A DNA stretch of 64,000 bases, taken from Candidatus Edwardsiibacteriota bacterium (GTDB taxonomy: Bacteria > Edwardsbacteria > AC1 > EtOH8). Made by a program: the position numbers and the translations under genes. Below, one piece after another: positions 1 through 8,217 of the stretch (the first letter of the stretch is position 1; each line of letters begins with the position of its first letter). The notes beneath the pieces were generated by a model. That model worked only from the letters and a program-made list of their open reading frames with translations. It was not told the origin of the DNA and did not search any database. The stretch spans positions 23,940 to 87,939 of the forward strand of contig JAGVNJ010000030.1 of assembly GCA_020053305.1 (NCBI GenBank), written 5' to 3'.

Positions 1-2
1 AG

Positions 3-359
3 GGTTCAGTTAAGATTGGTGTTAACTATCAGAGATTTAGTGAATTATTGCAAAATATGTCTACAGAAGCAACTATTGTAAAAGATCAAATCAAAACAGA
101 AGAAGAAGCGGAATTATTAAAAAGATATGAAATAATTTTAGAAACATATCAGGAAAGTGGTATAGTTTGGCAAAATATGAGGTATGGATATATATATGTT
201 GAAGGAGAGATAGAAGCAATAGTGGTAAAATACAATTTACCGACTGAAACACATAAATTCCCTCGGAAATTCAGGACAATATCGGGCAATGTAATTCAAC
301 TAATATGGGAAACAGCACGTATCAAAACTGATTCTGCAAATGTTATATTAAACAAATGA
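3..359 (+). CDS. Hypothetical protein, 5'-truncated by window edge
   Basis: I do not recognise this protein. The frame is open from base 3, so the TTG at 48 and ATG at 57 are unlikely to be the true start and the gene probably begins upstream of the window. The visible 118 residues include an acidic helix (KTEEEAELLKRYEIIL) followed by a mixed region, with no signal peptide or membrane segment. The coding sequence is clearly AT-rich compared with the hydrogenase genes from 1599 on. It is the first of three same-strand, AT-rich genes ending in a caspase-like protease, so it may belong to the same module. That link is inferred from position and composition only. Confidence 0.5.
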   Translation, partial: GSVKIGVNYQRFSELLQNMSTEATIVKDQIKTEEEAELLKRYEIILETYQESGIVWQNMRYGYIYVEGEIEAIVVKYNLPTETHKFPRKFRTISGNVIQLIWETARIKTDSANVILNK

Positions 360-381
360 AACATAAATGTTTCACAAGTAA

Positions 382-822
382 ATGATTATGAAGTTTGATA
401 TTACATCGGCAGCAATAGCTACGTTAATATCAACGGCAGTTAACGTTTTTATTAACTTGAAAATGCGCAATGGTGATGAGGCAAAGCGCTTACAAGAGCA
501 GTTACACGATATTAATAAAATATCAATAGAGTACCCTTATTTTGAGGACCCCGAATTTACTAACAAATGGAATAATCGTGGAAAATCAGACCCACAATAT
601 TTGCGTTATGAAAATTATTGTGCCATAATATTTAACTTTTTGGAACGCCTCTTCTATCATTGTAATTTTAATGACAAAAAGATCAATGGTTATGTAAATG
701 CAAAAGATTGGGTAAGAAATCATCAGCAGTGTTGGGAAAACCCAACATCTGCTTTTGAGAATGCCGATAGCTACCCAAAAAGGTTTAGGGAACGTATTTT
801 GGAGTATTTAAAAAATTATTAG
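382..822 (+). CDS. Small membrane-anchored protein of unknown function
   Basis: This 146 aa protein has one hydrophobic segment near the N-terminus (about residues 6-26, ending in FINLKM). A soluble part follows, rich in aromatic and charged residues, with a conspicuous ENYCAIIFNFLERLF stretch near residue 80 and a Trp-rich segment (AKDWVRNHQQCWENP). I cannot assign a family. The layout of a single N-terminal membrane helix plus a cytosolic helical domain fits a membrane anchor or effector. Its last codons overlap the open frame of the caspase-like gene, which suggests translational coupling. Base composition is AT-rich like both flanking island genes. Role unknown; a membrane-acting partner of the protease is speculation from the pairing. 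Confidence 0.6.
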   Translation: MIMKFDITSAAIATLISTAVNVFINLKMRNGDEAKRLQEQLHDINKISIEYPYFEDPEFTNKWNNRGKSDPQYLRYENYCAIIFNFLERLFYHCNFNDKKINGYVNAKDWVRNHQQCWENPTSAFENADSYPKRFRERILEYLKNY

Positions 823-1582
823 GAAAGCATTAATAATCGTTTGTCCGGGAGAAAAACAACGTCAACAAGGTTGCAACCCATTATCTGGCGTAAAGGTTGA
901 TGCCGAAAAGTTACAGTCTTTTCTTTTAAGTGATATTGGTGGTGCTTGGGCTGATGATGAAATTGAGGTGCTTAGTGATCCCACAAAAAAAGAAGTTACA
1001 ATAAGTTTAAATTCAGTAGCTTTCTCGGATTATGCATTAGTGGTTTTTTCCGGTCACGGTTACACAAATAGAATGGATAACAGAACCTATTTAGCACTTG
1101 CTGATTCAGATATTGCTGAAAGTCAATTGGTGTGTTGTGCAAAGCAAACCATAATACTTGATTCTTGTCGTGAATATCATACACCGATACAAGAAATGAG
1201 GAAATTTGCTGATGGCCTTGGTGCATCAGTCTCTGGTCAGATTCCTAACGCACGATTATTATATAACCAAGAAATAGAAAAGGCTAAAGATGGTATAATT
1301 TATATGCATGCAGCCAGCATCGATCAACCTGCATCGGTTTATTCGGAAGGTTCATGCTATATACAATCTTTACTTGAAGTCAGTAATACTTTTGGTAAAT
1401 CAACAGGTTCTTTGCAAATTTTAAATGTTTATTCCGCGCATGATAGGGCCATTGAGGTCTTAAAAAGGGAGTACCCATTGGAAGCACAAAATCCAACAAT
1501 AACAGGTAGTATTAAAAGATGGGATTGGTTTCCATTTGCTCTTAGAGCTCAAGAAGAATTATATTATGTTTTCGATAATTAA
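815..1582 (+). CDS. Caspase-like (peptidase C14 fold) protein
   Basis: This is a caspase-family protein. The catalytic His lies in VVFSGHGY and the catalytic Cys in ILDSCREY, each after a hydrophobic strand as in C14 peptidases. The GTG at 968 is a poor start: upstream in the same frame lie the usual first strand and helix (KALIIVCPG, then GVKVDAEKLQSFLL), uninterrupted back to 812. No ATG/GTG/TTG exists in that upstream part. Initiation would need ATT at 815 or 818 (a GGAG sits at 801-804), ATA at 833 after AGGAAAG, or coupling to the overlapping upstream gene. I annotate from 815. About 255 aa, essentially the protease domain alone, with no recognisable effector fused. Likely a proteolytic effector in defence or cell death; substrate unknown. 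Confidence 0.75.
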   Translation: MIRKALIIVCPGEKQRQQGCNPLSGVKVDAEKLQSFLLSDIGGAWADDEIEVLSDPTKKEVTISLNSVAFSDYALVVFSGHGYTNRMDNRTYLALADSDIAESQLVCCAKQTIILDSCREYHTPIQEMRKFADGLGASVSGQIPNARLLYNQEIEKAKDGIIYMHAASIDQPASVYSEGSCYIQSLLEVSNTFGKSTGSLQILNVYSAHDRAIEVLKREYPLEAQNPTITGSIKRWDWFPFALRAQEELYYVFDN

Positions 1583-1598
1583 CATAAATGAGGTTTAA

Positions 1599-2570
1599 AT
1601 GGATATTCTGAAAATATTTCTCTATCTGCTGGTCTATCCGGGCCTGCTGTTCCTGTTCGTCTATTCCACTTTCGTGGAATGGGTGGACCGGAAACTGTAT
1701 GCCAAATTCCAGAACCGGATGGGCCCCATGCATACCGGCAGCCACGGCATCCTGCAGCCCATCGCCGATTTCGTCAAGCTGATGGCCAAGGAGGACATCG
1801 TTCCCAAGGAGGCCGACAAAAAGCTGTTCAATGCCGTTCCCATCCTGGCCCTGACCTCGGTGCTGACCGCCGGGCTGTTGCTGCCGGTGTGGCATTTCAG
1901 CGATACCTTCCAGTCGGCCACCTCTTTCCAGGGGGATATCATCGTCATCGCCTACCTGCTGTCGCTTCCCAGCTTCGCCTATTTTCTGGCCGGCTGGGCC
2001 TCGGCCAGCATGTACGCCGCCATCGGCGGGGTCCGGGTGCTGACCCTGCTGTTCGCCTATGAAGTGCCGATGTTCCTGGCCATCCTGTCGCCGGCGGTAA
2101 TGGCCGGCAGCTGGAGACTGGCTGAGATCGCCGCCTACTATCAGGCTAATCCCTGGCATCTGCTGATCAACATCTTCGCCTTCGCCGTGGCGATAATCAC
2201 CCTGCAGGCCAAATTAGAGAGGGTGCCGTTCGACATCCCCCATGCCGAGACCGAGGTGGTGGGCGGCGCCTTTACCGAATATTCCGGCCGCAAACTGGCC
2301 ATGTTCCGCCTGCTGGCCGACATCCAGATGGTGGTGGGCGCCGGCCTGATCGCCGCCCTGTTCATGGGCGGCTTCCCGGGCGGGCTGATCCCCGGGTTCA
2401 TCTGGTTCATTGTCAAGACCCTGGTCGTGGTCTTCATCCTGTCCGCCATGCGCGCGGTGACCGCCCGGCTCCGGATAGACCAGATGATTTCCTTCAGCTG
2501 GAAATGGCTGGCCCCGCTGGCCCTGCTGCAGCTGGTAATCGTAATATTCTTGAAGGGGTATCTGCAATGA
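1599..2570 (+). CDS. Membrane subunit H of group 4 hydrogenase / complex I type
   Basis: This 323 aa integral membrane protein belongs to the NuoH/HycD/EchB/MbhM family. That subunit forms the quinone-cavity-like interface between the peripheral arm and the ion-pumping arm. Diagnostic stretches are the N-terminal ERKLYAK-like segment (WVDRKLYAKFQNRMGP) with GILQPIADFVKL, and the loop ERVPFDIPHAETEVVGG. About eight hydrophobic segments are visible. The start ATG is preceded by TGAGG at 1589-1593. The stop overlaps the next gene's ATG (ATGA at 2567-2570). The following ferredoxin subunit and hydrogenase maturation protease favour a membrane-bound [NiFe] hydrogenase over NADH dehydrogenase. The catalytic large and small subunits are not in the window. 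GC-rich, in sharp contrast to the preceding 16-bp-distant island. Confidence 0.85.
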   Translation: MDILKIFLYLLVYPGLLFLFVYSTFVEWVDRKLYAKFQNRMGPMHTGSHGILQPIADFVKLMAKEDIVPKEADKKLFNAVPILALTSVLTAGLLLPVWHFSDTFQSATSFQGDIIVIAYLLSLPSFAYFLAGWASASMYAAIGGVRVLTLLFAYEVPMFLAILSPAVMAGSWRLAEIAAYYQANPWHLLINIFAFAVAIITLQAKLERVPFDIPHAETEVVGGAFTEYSGRKLAMFRLLADIQMVVGAGLIAALFMGGFPGGLIPGFIWFIVKTLVVVFILSAMRAVTARLRIDQMISFSWKWLAPLALLQLVIVIFLKGYLQ

Positions 2571-2947
2571 GTTTAAGATTAGGAGCGATGCTGCCCGAGG
2601 TGCTCAAGCACCTGTTTAAAAAACCGGCCACCGTCCAGTATCCTTTCGAAAAGATCGGAGTGCCCAAGGGTTTTCGCGGCCGCCCGGTGATGGACCCCAA
2701 TCTGTGCATCGGCTGTCAGCTGTGCGTCAAGGATTGTCCCTCCGAGGCCCTGGAGATCCACAAGGAGTCCGAGAGCACCGATGAGGCCGGCAAGGTGGCC
2801 AAGAGATTCTCCATGACCTTCTTTCTGGACCGCTGTTCCCACTGCGCCCAATGCGCCGAAGTGTGCCCCAAGAAGGCCATTCACATGAATACCGAGTTCG
2901 AGGATGCCGCCTTCGACCGCGGAGCGCTGAAGATCGTTTATAAATAA
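2567..2947 (+). CDS. Polyferredoxin subunit (NuoI/HycF/MbhN-like)
   Basis: This 126 aa iron-sulfur protein carries two 4Fe-4S motifs, CIGCQLCVKDCPSEA and CSHCAQCAEVCPKKA. That is the NuoI-type arrangement of the electron-wiring subunit in group 4 hydrogenases and complex I. It would relay electrons between an external ferredoxin and the [NiFe] subunits at the cytoplasmic face of the membrane. The frame extends upstream into the previous gene, but the ATG at 2567, overlapping the upstream TGA, is the sensible start because the N-terminal helix (LGAMLPEVLKHLF) begins there. It forms a translationally coupled pair with the H-like subunit. Confidence 0.85.
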   Translation: MSLRLGAMLPEVLKHLFKKPATVQYPFEKIGVPKGFRGRPVMDPNLCIGCQLCVKDCPSEALEIHKESESTDEAGKVAKRFSMTFFLDRCSHCAQCAEVCPKKAIHMNTEFEDAAFDRGALKIVYK

Positions 2948-2966
2948 TTACGGCGACGTTTTAATG

Positions 2967-2996
2967 ATGGTCGGGCATTACTTGTCCGGCCATTTT
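2967..2996 (+). terminator. Possible terminator of hydrogenase genes
   Basis: An 8-bp stem ATGGTCGG (2967-2974) / CCGGCCAT (2986-2993) has one G-U pair and an 11-nt loop, followed by a short T run. It lies 20 bp after the polyferredoxin stop. The short T tract makes it a moderate candidate. Confidence 0.4.
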
Positions 2997-3167
2997 ATGC
3001 ATGACAAATTGCCACGAGAAAAATTTCCCACGAAATAAACGAAAAAGACTGAACCACGAGATTTTATCAGCGCATTAAGCCAAGTTGATTTACTAGATAC
3101 CTAATATCGTTTATCGCAATTCGGGAGTTCAAGGGGTTTCCCTAGGAAATATTTACTGGAGCAAAGT

Positions 3168-3692
3168 ATGGAATGGACCGATGCGGTGGCTTCGGCCGTC
3201 GAGGCCTCCGGCAAGCTGATGATCTTCGGCATCGGCAACGAGATGATGGGCGACGATGCCGCCGGCTCGCTGGTTGCCCGGGAACTGCGGATGATGCTGC
3301 AGGAGTGCGATTATGGCGGGTTTGCCGAAGTGCTGGTGGCCGGGACCAATCCTGAGAATTTTTCCGGCCTGGTCAGGAACAAAAAGCCCGACCTGGTGCT
3401 GTTCATCGATGCCGCCGACATGGGGCGGCCAGTGGGTGAGATAGCCTTTCTCAACCACAAAGATATGCACTCCATGATGCACTCCACCCACACCATGCCG
3501 CTGTCCTTTTTGGGTGACTATCTGGAGAAGATAACCGGGGCCAAGGTCATCGCCCTGGGCATCCAGGCCGGGCAGATCCAACTGGAGGTGCCAATGAGCC
3601 GGCCGGTGGCGGTGAGCGTCAAAAGGATTTCACGCTTCCTGAATCAGGCCATCTTGGATAAGTTGAAAGCTCCGACAAAAGGCCTCCCCTGA
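3168..3692 (+). CDS. Hydrogenase maturation protease (HycI/HyaD family)
   Basis: This 174 aa endopeptidase should remove the C-terminal extension of a [NiFe] hydrogenase large subunit after nickel insertion. The family signature GNEMMGDDAAG (GNxLxxDDGxG type) lies at about residues 24-34, with the nickel-sensing acidic residue. The second metal-ligand region is in FIDAADMG. The histidine-rich stretch around HSMMHSTHTMP holds the third ligand. Start ATG at 3168 follows GGAG at 3158-3161. Its presence is the best local evidence that the two upstream genes belong to a hydrogenase rather than NADH dehydrogenase. It is separated from them by 220 bp containing a hairpin and degenerate CCACGA-type repeat sequence, so it may be transcribed separately. 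Confidence 0.85.
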   Translation: MEWTDAVASAVEASGKLMIFGIGNEMMGDDAAGSLVARELRMMLQECDYGGFAEVLVAGTNPENFSGLVRNKKPDLVLFIDAADMGRPVGEIAFLNHKDMHSMMHSTHTMPLSFLGDYLEKITGAKVIALGIQAGQIQLEVPMSRPVAVSVKRISRFLNQAILDKLKAPTKGLP

Positions 3693-3695
3693 ACG

Positions 3696-3724
3696 TTGAC
3701 TTGCCTAATAAATAAAGATATAAT
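3696..3724 (+). promoter_or_regulatory. Sigma-70 promoter for Trm112/murA
   Basis: TTGACT (3696-3701), 17 bp spacer, TATAAT (3719-3724), followed 38 bp later by the Trm112-like start codon. Near-perfect consensus. Confidence 0.75.
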
Positions 3725-3762
3725 ACTCTGTGTTTAAATTTTAGTAAAAGGATAGGGGAATT

Positions 3763-3942
3763 ATGCTGGATCAAAAATTACTGGATATCCTGGCCTGCCC
3801 CAAATGCAAGGGCGAGCTGGAGTACCGGCCCAAGGAACTCAAATTGTTATGCTGGAGTTGCAAACTGGGCTACAATATCAAGGATGATATCCCGGTGATG
3901 CTGATAGACGAGGCCGAGCCGATTAGCCTCGACAAGAAATAG
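3763..3942 (+). CDS. Trm112 family zinc-ribbon-like protein (YcaR-like)
   Basis: This 59 aa protein starts MLDQKLLDILACPKCKG and has a second CxxC pair (LLCWSCKLGYNI) followed by IPVMLIDEA. This is the complete Trm112/YcaR (UPF0434) pattern. Family members are small zinc proteins that activate methyltransferases or act in cell-envelope contexts. The bacterial role is not settled. ATG at 3763 is preceded by AGGGGAA. A consensus promoter lies directly upstream and murA follows after 190 bp. Confidence 0.8.
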   Translation: MLDQKLLDILACPKCKGELEYRPKELKLLCWSCKLGYNIKDDIPVMLIDEAEPISLDKK

Positions 3943-3990
3943 GATTGATCATTGTTTGAGATGTCAGGCTTTGCTGTTGGGCAACGTTTG

Positions 3991-4056
3991 AATAGTCCGG
4001 CAGAGCGTTGGAATGTTGTTCGAAACGTTGGAACATCGTCGGGCTATTAAATTTTG
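3991..4056 (+). terminator. Imperfect hairpin between Trm112 and murA
   Basis: AATAGTCCG (3991-3999) pairs with CGGGCTATT (4040-4048, one G-U). The interior holds two copies of CGTTGGAA (4006-4013 and 4026-4033), and AAATTTTG follows. It could be a weak terminator or another repeat-derived structure. The rest of 3943-4132 shows nothing I can name. Confidence 0.3.
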
Positions 4057-4132
4057 AATCTCCGACATCGTTTTACAGAATATTGTGACACCTCAAACTG
4101 AACAACAATAAATTAATTTTAGCGGGAGCAAA

Positions 4133-5407
4133 GTGGATAAATTCATCATCCAAGGCGGAAGATCTTTGTCCGGCATGATCCGGGCCTCGGGCGCCAAGAA
4201 CGCGGTGCTACCGGCCATGGCAGCCTGCCTGCTGGCCCCGGGAAGGTCCGTTCTGACCAACGTTCCCAATGTGATGGATGTGCGCACCATGAGGCGTTTG
4301 CTTGTCAGGCTGGGGGCCAAGGTGGACTTTGAGGACAACCGGATGACCGTCGATGTTCCCGAGAAACTTAAGTGCGAGGCCGAATACGAGATCGTCAAGC
4401 AGATGCGGGCCTCGTATTATGTCCTGGGGCCTCTGCTGGCCAGGTTCGGGAGGGCCAAGGTATCCCTGCCGGGGGGATGCTCCATAGGGGCCCGGCCCAT
4501 AGACCTGCATCTGAAAGGCATGGAGGCCCTGGGGGCTAAAATTCAGATACTTCATGGTTATGTCGAGGCTCAAGGCAGGCAACTTAAAGGGGCCAGGGTC
4601 CTTTTGGCCGGTACCCACGGGGTGTCGGTAGGGGCCACCATCAATGTGATGATGGCGGCGGCTTTGGCCAAGGGGATCACGTTAATCGAATCGGCGGCCC
4701 TGGAGCCCGAAGTGGTATCCACCGCCCAGATGCTGATATCCATGGGAGCGGACATCACCGGCGCCGGCACTCCGGTGATGACCATCGCCGGGGTGGATGG
4801 CTTAAGGCCGGCCGAGACCAGGATGATCCCCGATCGTATCGAGGCCGGGTCATTGATGATAGCGGCGGCCATCAGCGGAGGCTGCATAACCATAGAGGAT
4901 TGCCGGCCGGATCATTTGGGTGCGGTAATCGAAGCCCTGAGGGCCATGGGGGTCAAAGTGGCGGCCGGTGACGAGATGGTGACCGTGGAGGCCCGGCGGC
5001 GGGTAAAACCGATAGATCTCACCATTGCCCCCTATCCGGGCTTTCCCACCGATATGCAGCCCCAGATGATGGCTCTGATGGCCACGGCCACGGGTCTTTC
5101 GGTGATCACCGAGACCATCTTCGAGAACCGGTTCATGCACGTTCCTGAGCTGCAGCGTTTGGGGGCCGATATCAAGATAGAGGGTAAGAGCGCCGTGATC
5201 AAGGGCGTGCCCGAATCGACCGGGGCCCCGGTGATGGGCTCAGACCTGAGGGCTTCGGCGGCCCTGGTCATCGCCGGGCTCAAGGCTGAGGGGAAGACCG
5301 AGGTCAACCGCGTATACCATCTGGATCGGGGTTATGAGAGATGGGAAAGAAAGCTGAAGAAACTGGGGGCCAAGATCCGCCGGGTGCATGAGCCAATGGC
5401 GGTTTGA
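4133..5407 (+). CDS. murA: UDP-GlcNAc 1-carboxyvinyltransferase MurA
   Basis: This enzyme transfers enolpyruvate from PEP to UDP-GlcNAc, the first committed step of cytoplasmic peptidoglycan precursor synthesis. At 424 aa it has the normal family length. The N-terminal GAKNAVLPAMAA motif and the catalytic loop LPGGCSIGARPIDLH are visible. The active-site Cys (fosfomycin target) is present. The C-terminal part has GSDLRASAALVIAGL and HLDRGYERWERKL, typical of MurA rather than AroA. The start is GTG at 4133 with GGGAG at 4124-4128. The stop is followed almost immediately by the aminopeptidase gene, so they are probably co-transcribed. Confidence 0.95.
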   Translation: MDKFIIQGGRSLSGMIRASGAKNAVLPAMAACLLAPGRSVLTNVPNVMDVRTMRRLLVRLGAKVDFEDNRMTVDVPEKLKCEAEYEIVKQMRASYYVLGPLLARFGRAKVSLPGGCSIGARPIDLHLKGMEALGAKIQILHGYVEAQGRQLKGARVLLAGTHGVSVGATINVMMAAALAKGITLIESAALEPEVVSTAQMLISMGADITGAGTPVMTIAGVDGLRPAETRMIPDRIEAGSLMIAAAISGGCITIEDCRPDHLGAVIEALRAMGVKVAAGDEMVTVEARRRVKPIDLTIAPYPGFPTDMQPQMMALMATATGLSVITETIFENRFMHVPELQRLGADIKIEGKSAVIKGVPESTGAPVMGSDLRASAALVIAGLKAEGKTEVNRVYHLDRGYERWERKLKKLGAKIRRVHEPMAV

Positions 5408-5442
5408 AATTTAATTATTACAATTACGACTTCAGAGAGAAT

Positions 5443-6396
5443 ATGAATAAGATCGATAAGGCTGTCAAGGTGGCTTTGGAACAGTGCCTGGCCGTTAAGA
5501 AAAGCGAAACGGCGCTGGTGGTTACCGACGATGCCAACCTGAAGGTTGGAGAGGTTTTATACCGAACCGCCCGGCCGCTGTGCCGCGATGTGGTGCTGAT
5601 GATCATGCCGGAGAGGGAGAACAACGGGCAGGAGCCCCCGGATGAGGTGGCTGCTTCCATGCTGAAAAGCGATGCCGTTTTTCTGGCCACCACCAAGTCG
5701 CTGTCCCATACCCGGGCTCGTAAAAATGCCTCAAAGGCCGGGGCCAGGATCGCCAGCATGCCGGGGATAACTTTGGATATGATGAGCAGAACCATCGATG
5801 TGGATTATAAAAAGATGGAAAAAGTAGGGGAACGGATATGCCGTTTTTTAGAAAACACCAATGAAGTTCTGATTAAAACCGAGCGCGGAACCAGCCTGTG
5901 CTTCTCCATCAAAGGGCGCCGGGCGGAGCCCGATATAGGCATCATCCCCAATCCCGGCGGTTTCACCAATCTTCCCGCCGGCGAGGTCTACCTGGCCCCG
6001 GTGGAAGGCACTGCTTACGGCCGGCTGGTGGTGGACGGCTCCATCGGCGATACCGGGATCCTGAAAAAACCGATAGAGATAGCCCTATCCCATGGCTTTG
6101 CGGTGGGCATCAAGGGCGGAAGGGAAGCCAGAAACCTTTGGGAGATGCTTTCCAAACATGGGAAGAATGCTTTCAATGTGGCCGAGTTCGGCATAGGCAT
6201 AAACTCCAAGGCCACCATCACCGGGAATATTCTGGAGGATGAAAAGGCCCTGACCACCATTCATATCGCCTTCGGAGACAACAGTGGCTTCGGCGGCAAG
6301 ATAAGCGTTCCCAGCCACCAGGACGGCATTGTGCGCGACCCCAGCGTCTGGGTGGACGGGAAACTACTGCTGGAAAAAGGCAGATTGAAGATATAA
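5443..6396 (+). CDS. M29-like aminopeptidase
   Basis: This resembles the aminopeptidase T/AmpS-type metallopeptidase family (M29 and relatives), which releases N-terminal residues from peptides using two metal ions. Supporting stretches are the N-terminal domain with MPGITLDMM, the central FTNLPAGEVYLAPVEG (the usual glutamate-containing NLPAGE loop), and the C-terminal FGIGINSKATITGNILEDEKA plus HIAFGDNSGFGG. I choose ATG 5443 (317 aa), preceded by GAGAGAAT. A longer frame from TTG 5404 overlaps the murA stop and adds an unlikely Tyr/Asn-rich leader. It sits between murA and the outer-membrane assembly genes in one same-strand run. Exact substrate unknown. Confidence 0.7.
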   Translation: MNKIDKAVKVALEQCLAVKKSETALVVTDDANLKVGEVLYRTARPLCRDVVLMIMPERENNGQEPPDEVAASMLKSDAVFLATTKSLSHTRARKNASKAGARIASMPGITLDMMSRTIDVDYKKMEKVGERICRFLENTNEVLIKTERGTSLCFSIKGRRAEPDIGIIPNPGGFTNLPAGEVYLAPVEGTAYGRLVVDGSIGDTGILKKPIEIALSHGFAVGIKGGREARNLWEMLSKHGKNAFNVAEFGIGINSKATITGNILEDEKALTTIHIAFGDNSGFGGKISVPSHQDGIVRDPSVWVDGKLLLEKGRLKI

Positions 6397-6402
6397 TTAT
6401 TC

Positions 6403-8217
6403 GTGAAAAGAAATCTATCACATATATTGCTGCTGTCCCTGGCATTGCTGTTTGGGGCCTGCGGAAAGAAGGCGGTCGATAAGATAGCCGAGCCGGTTGA
6501 CGAGGGAGGCCCCCGGCTGAAGCTGGGTAATGTAACGTTCGTCGGGAATACGGCCTTTTCCGAGAAGGAACTGCGATCCAAGATGACCAGCGAATCAGGC
6601 AAGCGTTACGACGAATATACTTTTGAGCAGGATACGCGGAAGATCATTTATATGTACCGCAAGAAAGGGTATCTTGACGCGAAATTCATAAATACGGATA
6701 AAAAGGTCCGTATCGAAAAACAGGAGTTGGACTGTATCCTTACCATTGAGGAAGGCAACATCAGGAAGATCGGGCAGCTCCGGTTCAGCGGCAACCAAGT
6801 CTTGTCCGATTCTCTGCTGTTGTCGCTTCTCAAGGTTAAGACCGGCGATCCGCTGAACCTCCCGGCCATAAACCAGACGTCTTCGGGCATAGTGGCCCTC
6901 TATGCCGAGCGGGGGCATATCTATACCACTGTCAACGATACGGTGACCGAGACGGAAGAGCCATACACTTCAGACATCCTGTTCAATATCACCGAAGGGC
7001 CGCAGGTCCGGCTGGGGGAGATCCGGATAGAGGGGAATAAAAAGGTCAGGGATCGGGTGATAGAGAGGGAGTTCACCCTCAAATCCGGAGAACTATTCAT
7101 ACCCTCCAAGGTCTATTATAACCAGCAGAGGGTTTATGCCCTGGGGCTCTTTACCGAAGCCAAGTTCGAGATGGAGGGTATGGCGGAAAAGCGCGATACG
7201 GTGGATCTTCGGATGATGGTGAAGGAGGATAAGACCAACTGGGTGGGCTTCAATTTCGGTTTCGAGTCATCCGAGAGGGTGTTTTTGGATAGGATCCAGG
7301 GCGGCCTGGAGTGGGGCAGCGATAATATCTTCGGCAATCTGCAAAAGCTGACCATCAAAAGCGAGGCCTCCTACGGTCTGCAGAAGAATGACCAGACAGG
7401 GATGCATGCCTATACCAATAATTACTTCCTGGACTATCTGGAGCCGTACTTTTTAAGCTCCTCCTACAAGGCCAGCGGTTCTGTCTACTACAAACGGGAA
7501 AGGCAGGAGAGCTCCTTCTGGCAGCAGCTCAGCCGGATAGGCGGCGAGACCAAGGTCGGCAAAAGTCTTACCAAATCGTTGCAGGCCTATGTCGGATATA
7601 AATACGAATTTCTGGAGGAGACCCAGAACACCACCAGTGACATTTTCCTGACCGCCAGCTTCGACAGCCGGGACGACATGTTCAATCCCCGGAAAGGGGT
7701 GAGCTCCTCCTTTCGGGTGGACAATGCCGGCTCGGTGCTGGGCGGATCAAACGATTACCGCAAGAGCACCGGAGACTTCTCCATGTTCTATGGCATAGGC
7801 CGGGGTGTGATAATGGCCTGGCGGGCCCGGGCTGCCGGCATCTATACCTACGGACGCAACGGCCCGGTGCCCATCCAGGAGAGGCTAAAATTGGGCGGAG
7901 GCATGAACCTGAGGGGGTACAAGACCGACGAGATCACCACCGACACTGCCAGCATCACCAATATGCTGGTCAACGGAAATTTTGAGCTTCGGATTCCGAT
8001 ATACTGGATGTTCGGGGCGGCCGTCTTCGTGGATGCCGGGAACGTCTGGGCCGGCTTCGGGGATGTCAGATGGAGCCAATTTCAGGCAGGGACCGGACTG
8101 GGCCTGAGATTCATCACTCCGGTGGGCCCCATCAGGGTGGATTATGCGGTCAAGACCGAGGAGACCATTGATTTCAAGGAGGGTTTGTTTTATATCAACC
8201 TGGGCCACGCATTCTGA
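6403..8217 (+). CDS. Omp85 protein with lipobox (TamL/TamA-like)
   Basis: This 604 aa outer-membrane assembly protein has three POTRA-like repeats (roughly residues 40-120, 121-200 and 205-285, with FVGNTAFSEKEL, FSGNQVLSDSLL and IEGNKKVRDRVI). A C-terminal 16-strand-type barrel follows, with RGYKTDE and the typical ending FITPVGPIRVDYA. The N-terminus MKRNLSHILLLSLALLFGAC has a lipobox with Cys20, so the protein should be lipidated. Lipidated TamA relatives (TamL) are known from Bacteroidetes. The start is GTG at 6403. The TGA overlaps the ATG of the tamB-like gene by one base, the classical TamA-TamB pairing. Probable role: translocation and assembly or lipid traffic at the outer membrane. 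Confidence 0.85.
   Translation: MKRNLSHILLLSLALLFGACGKKAVDKIAEPVDEGGPRLKLGNVTFVGNTAFSEKELRSKMTSESGKRYDEYTFEQDTRKIIYMYRKKGYLDAKFINTDKKVRIEKQELDCILTIEEGNIRKIGQLRFSGNQVLSDSLLLSLLKVKTGDPLNLPAINQTSSGIVALYAERGHIYTTVNDTVTETEEPYTSDILFNITEGPQVRLGEIRIEGNKKVRDRVIEREFTLKSGELFIPSKVYYNQQRVYALGLFTEAKFEMEGMAEKRDTVDLRMMVKEDKTNWVGFNFGFESSERVFLDRIQGGLEWGSDNIFGNLQKLTIKSEASYGLQKNDQTGMHAYTNNYFLDYLEPYFLSSSYKASGSVYYKRERQESSFWQQLSRIGGETKVGKSLTKSLQAYVGYKYEFLEETQNTTSDIFLTASFDSRDDMFNPRKGVSSSFRVDNAGSVLGGSNDYRKSTGDFSMFYGIGRGVIMAWRARAAGIYTYGRNGPVPIQERLKLGGGMNLRGYKTDEITTDTASITNMLVNGNFELRIPIYWMFGAAVFVDAGNVWAGFGDVRWSQFQAGTGLGLRFITPVGPIRVDYAVKTEETIDFKEGLFYINLGHAF

Noticed and set aside
807-813. TTTAAAA heptamer in the 146 aa gene, a possible -1 frameshift site
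   Set aside because: A -1 shift reads only a few codons to TAA at 831. The caspase frame would need a +1 shift, so this does not explain its missing start.
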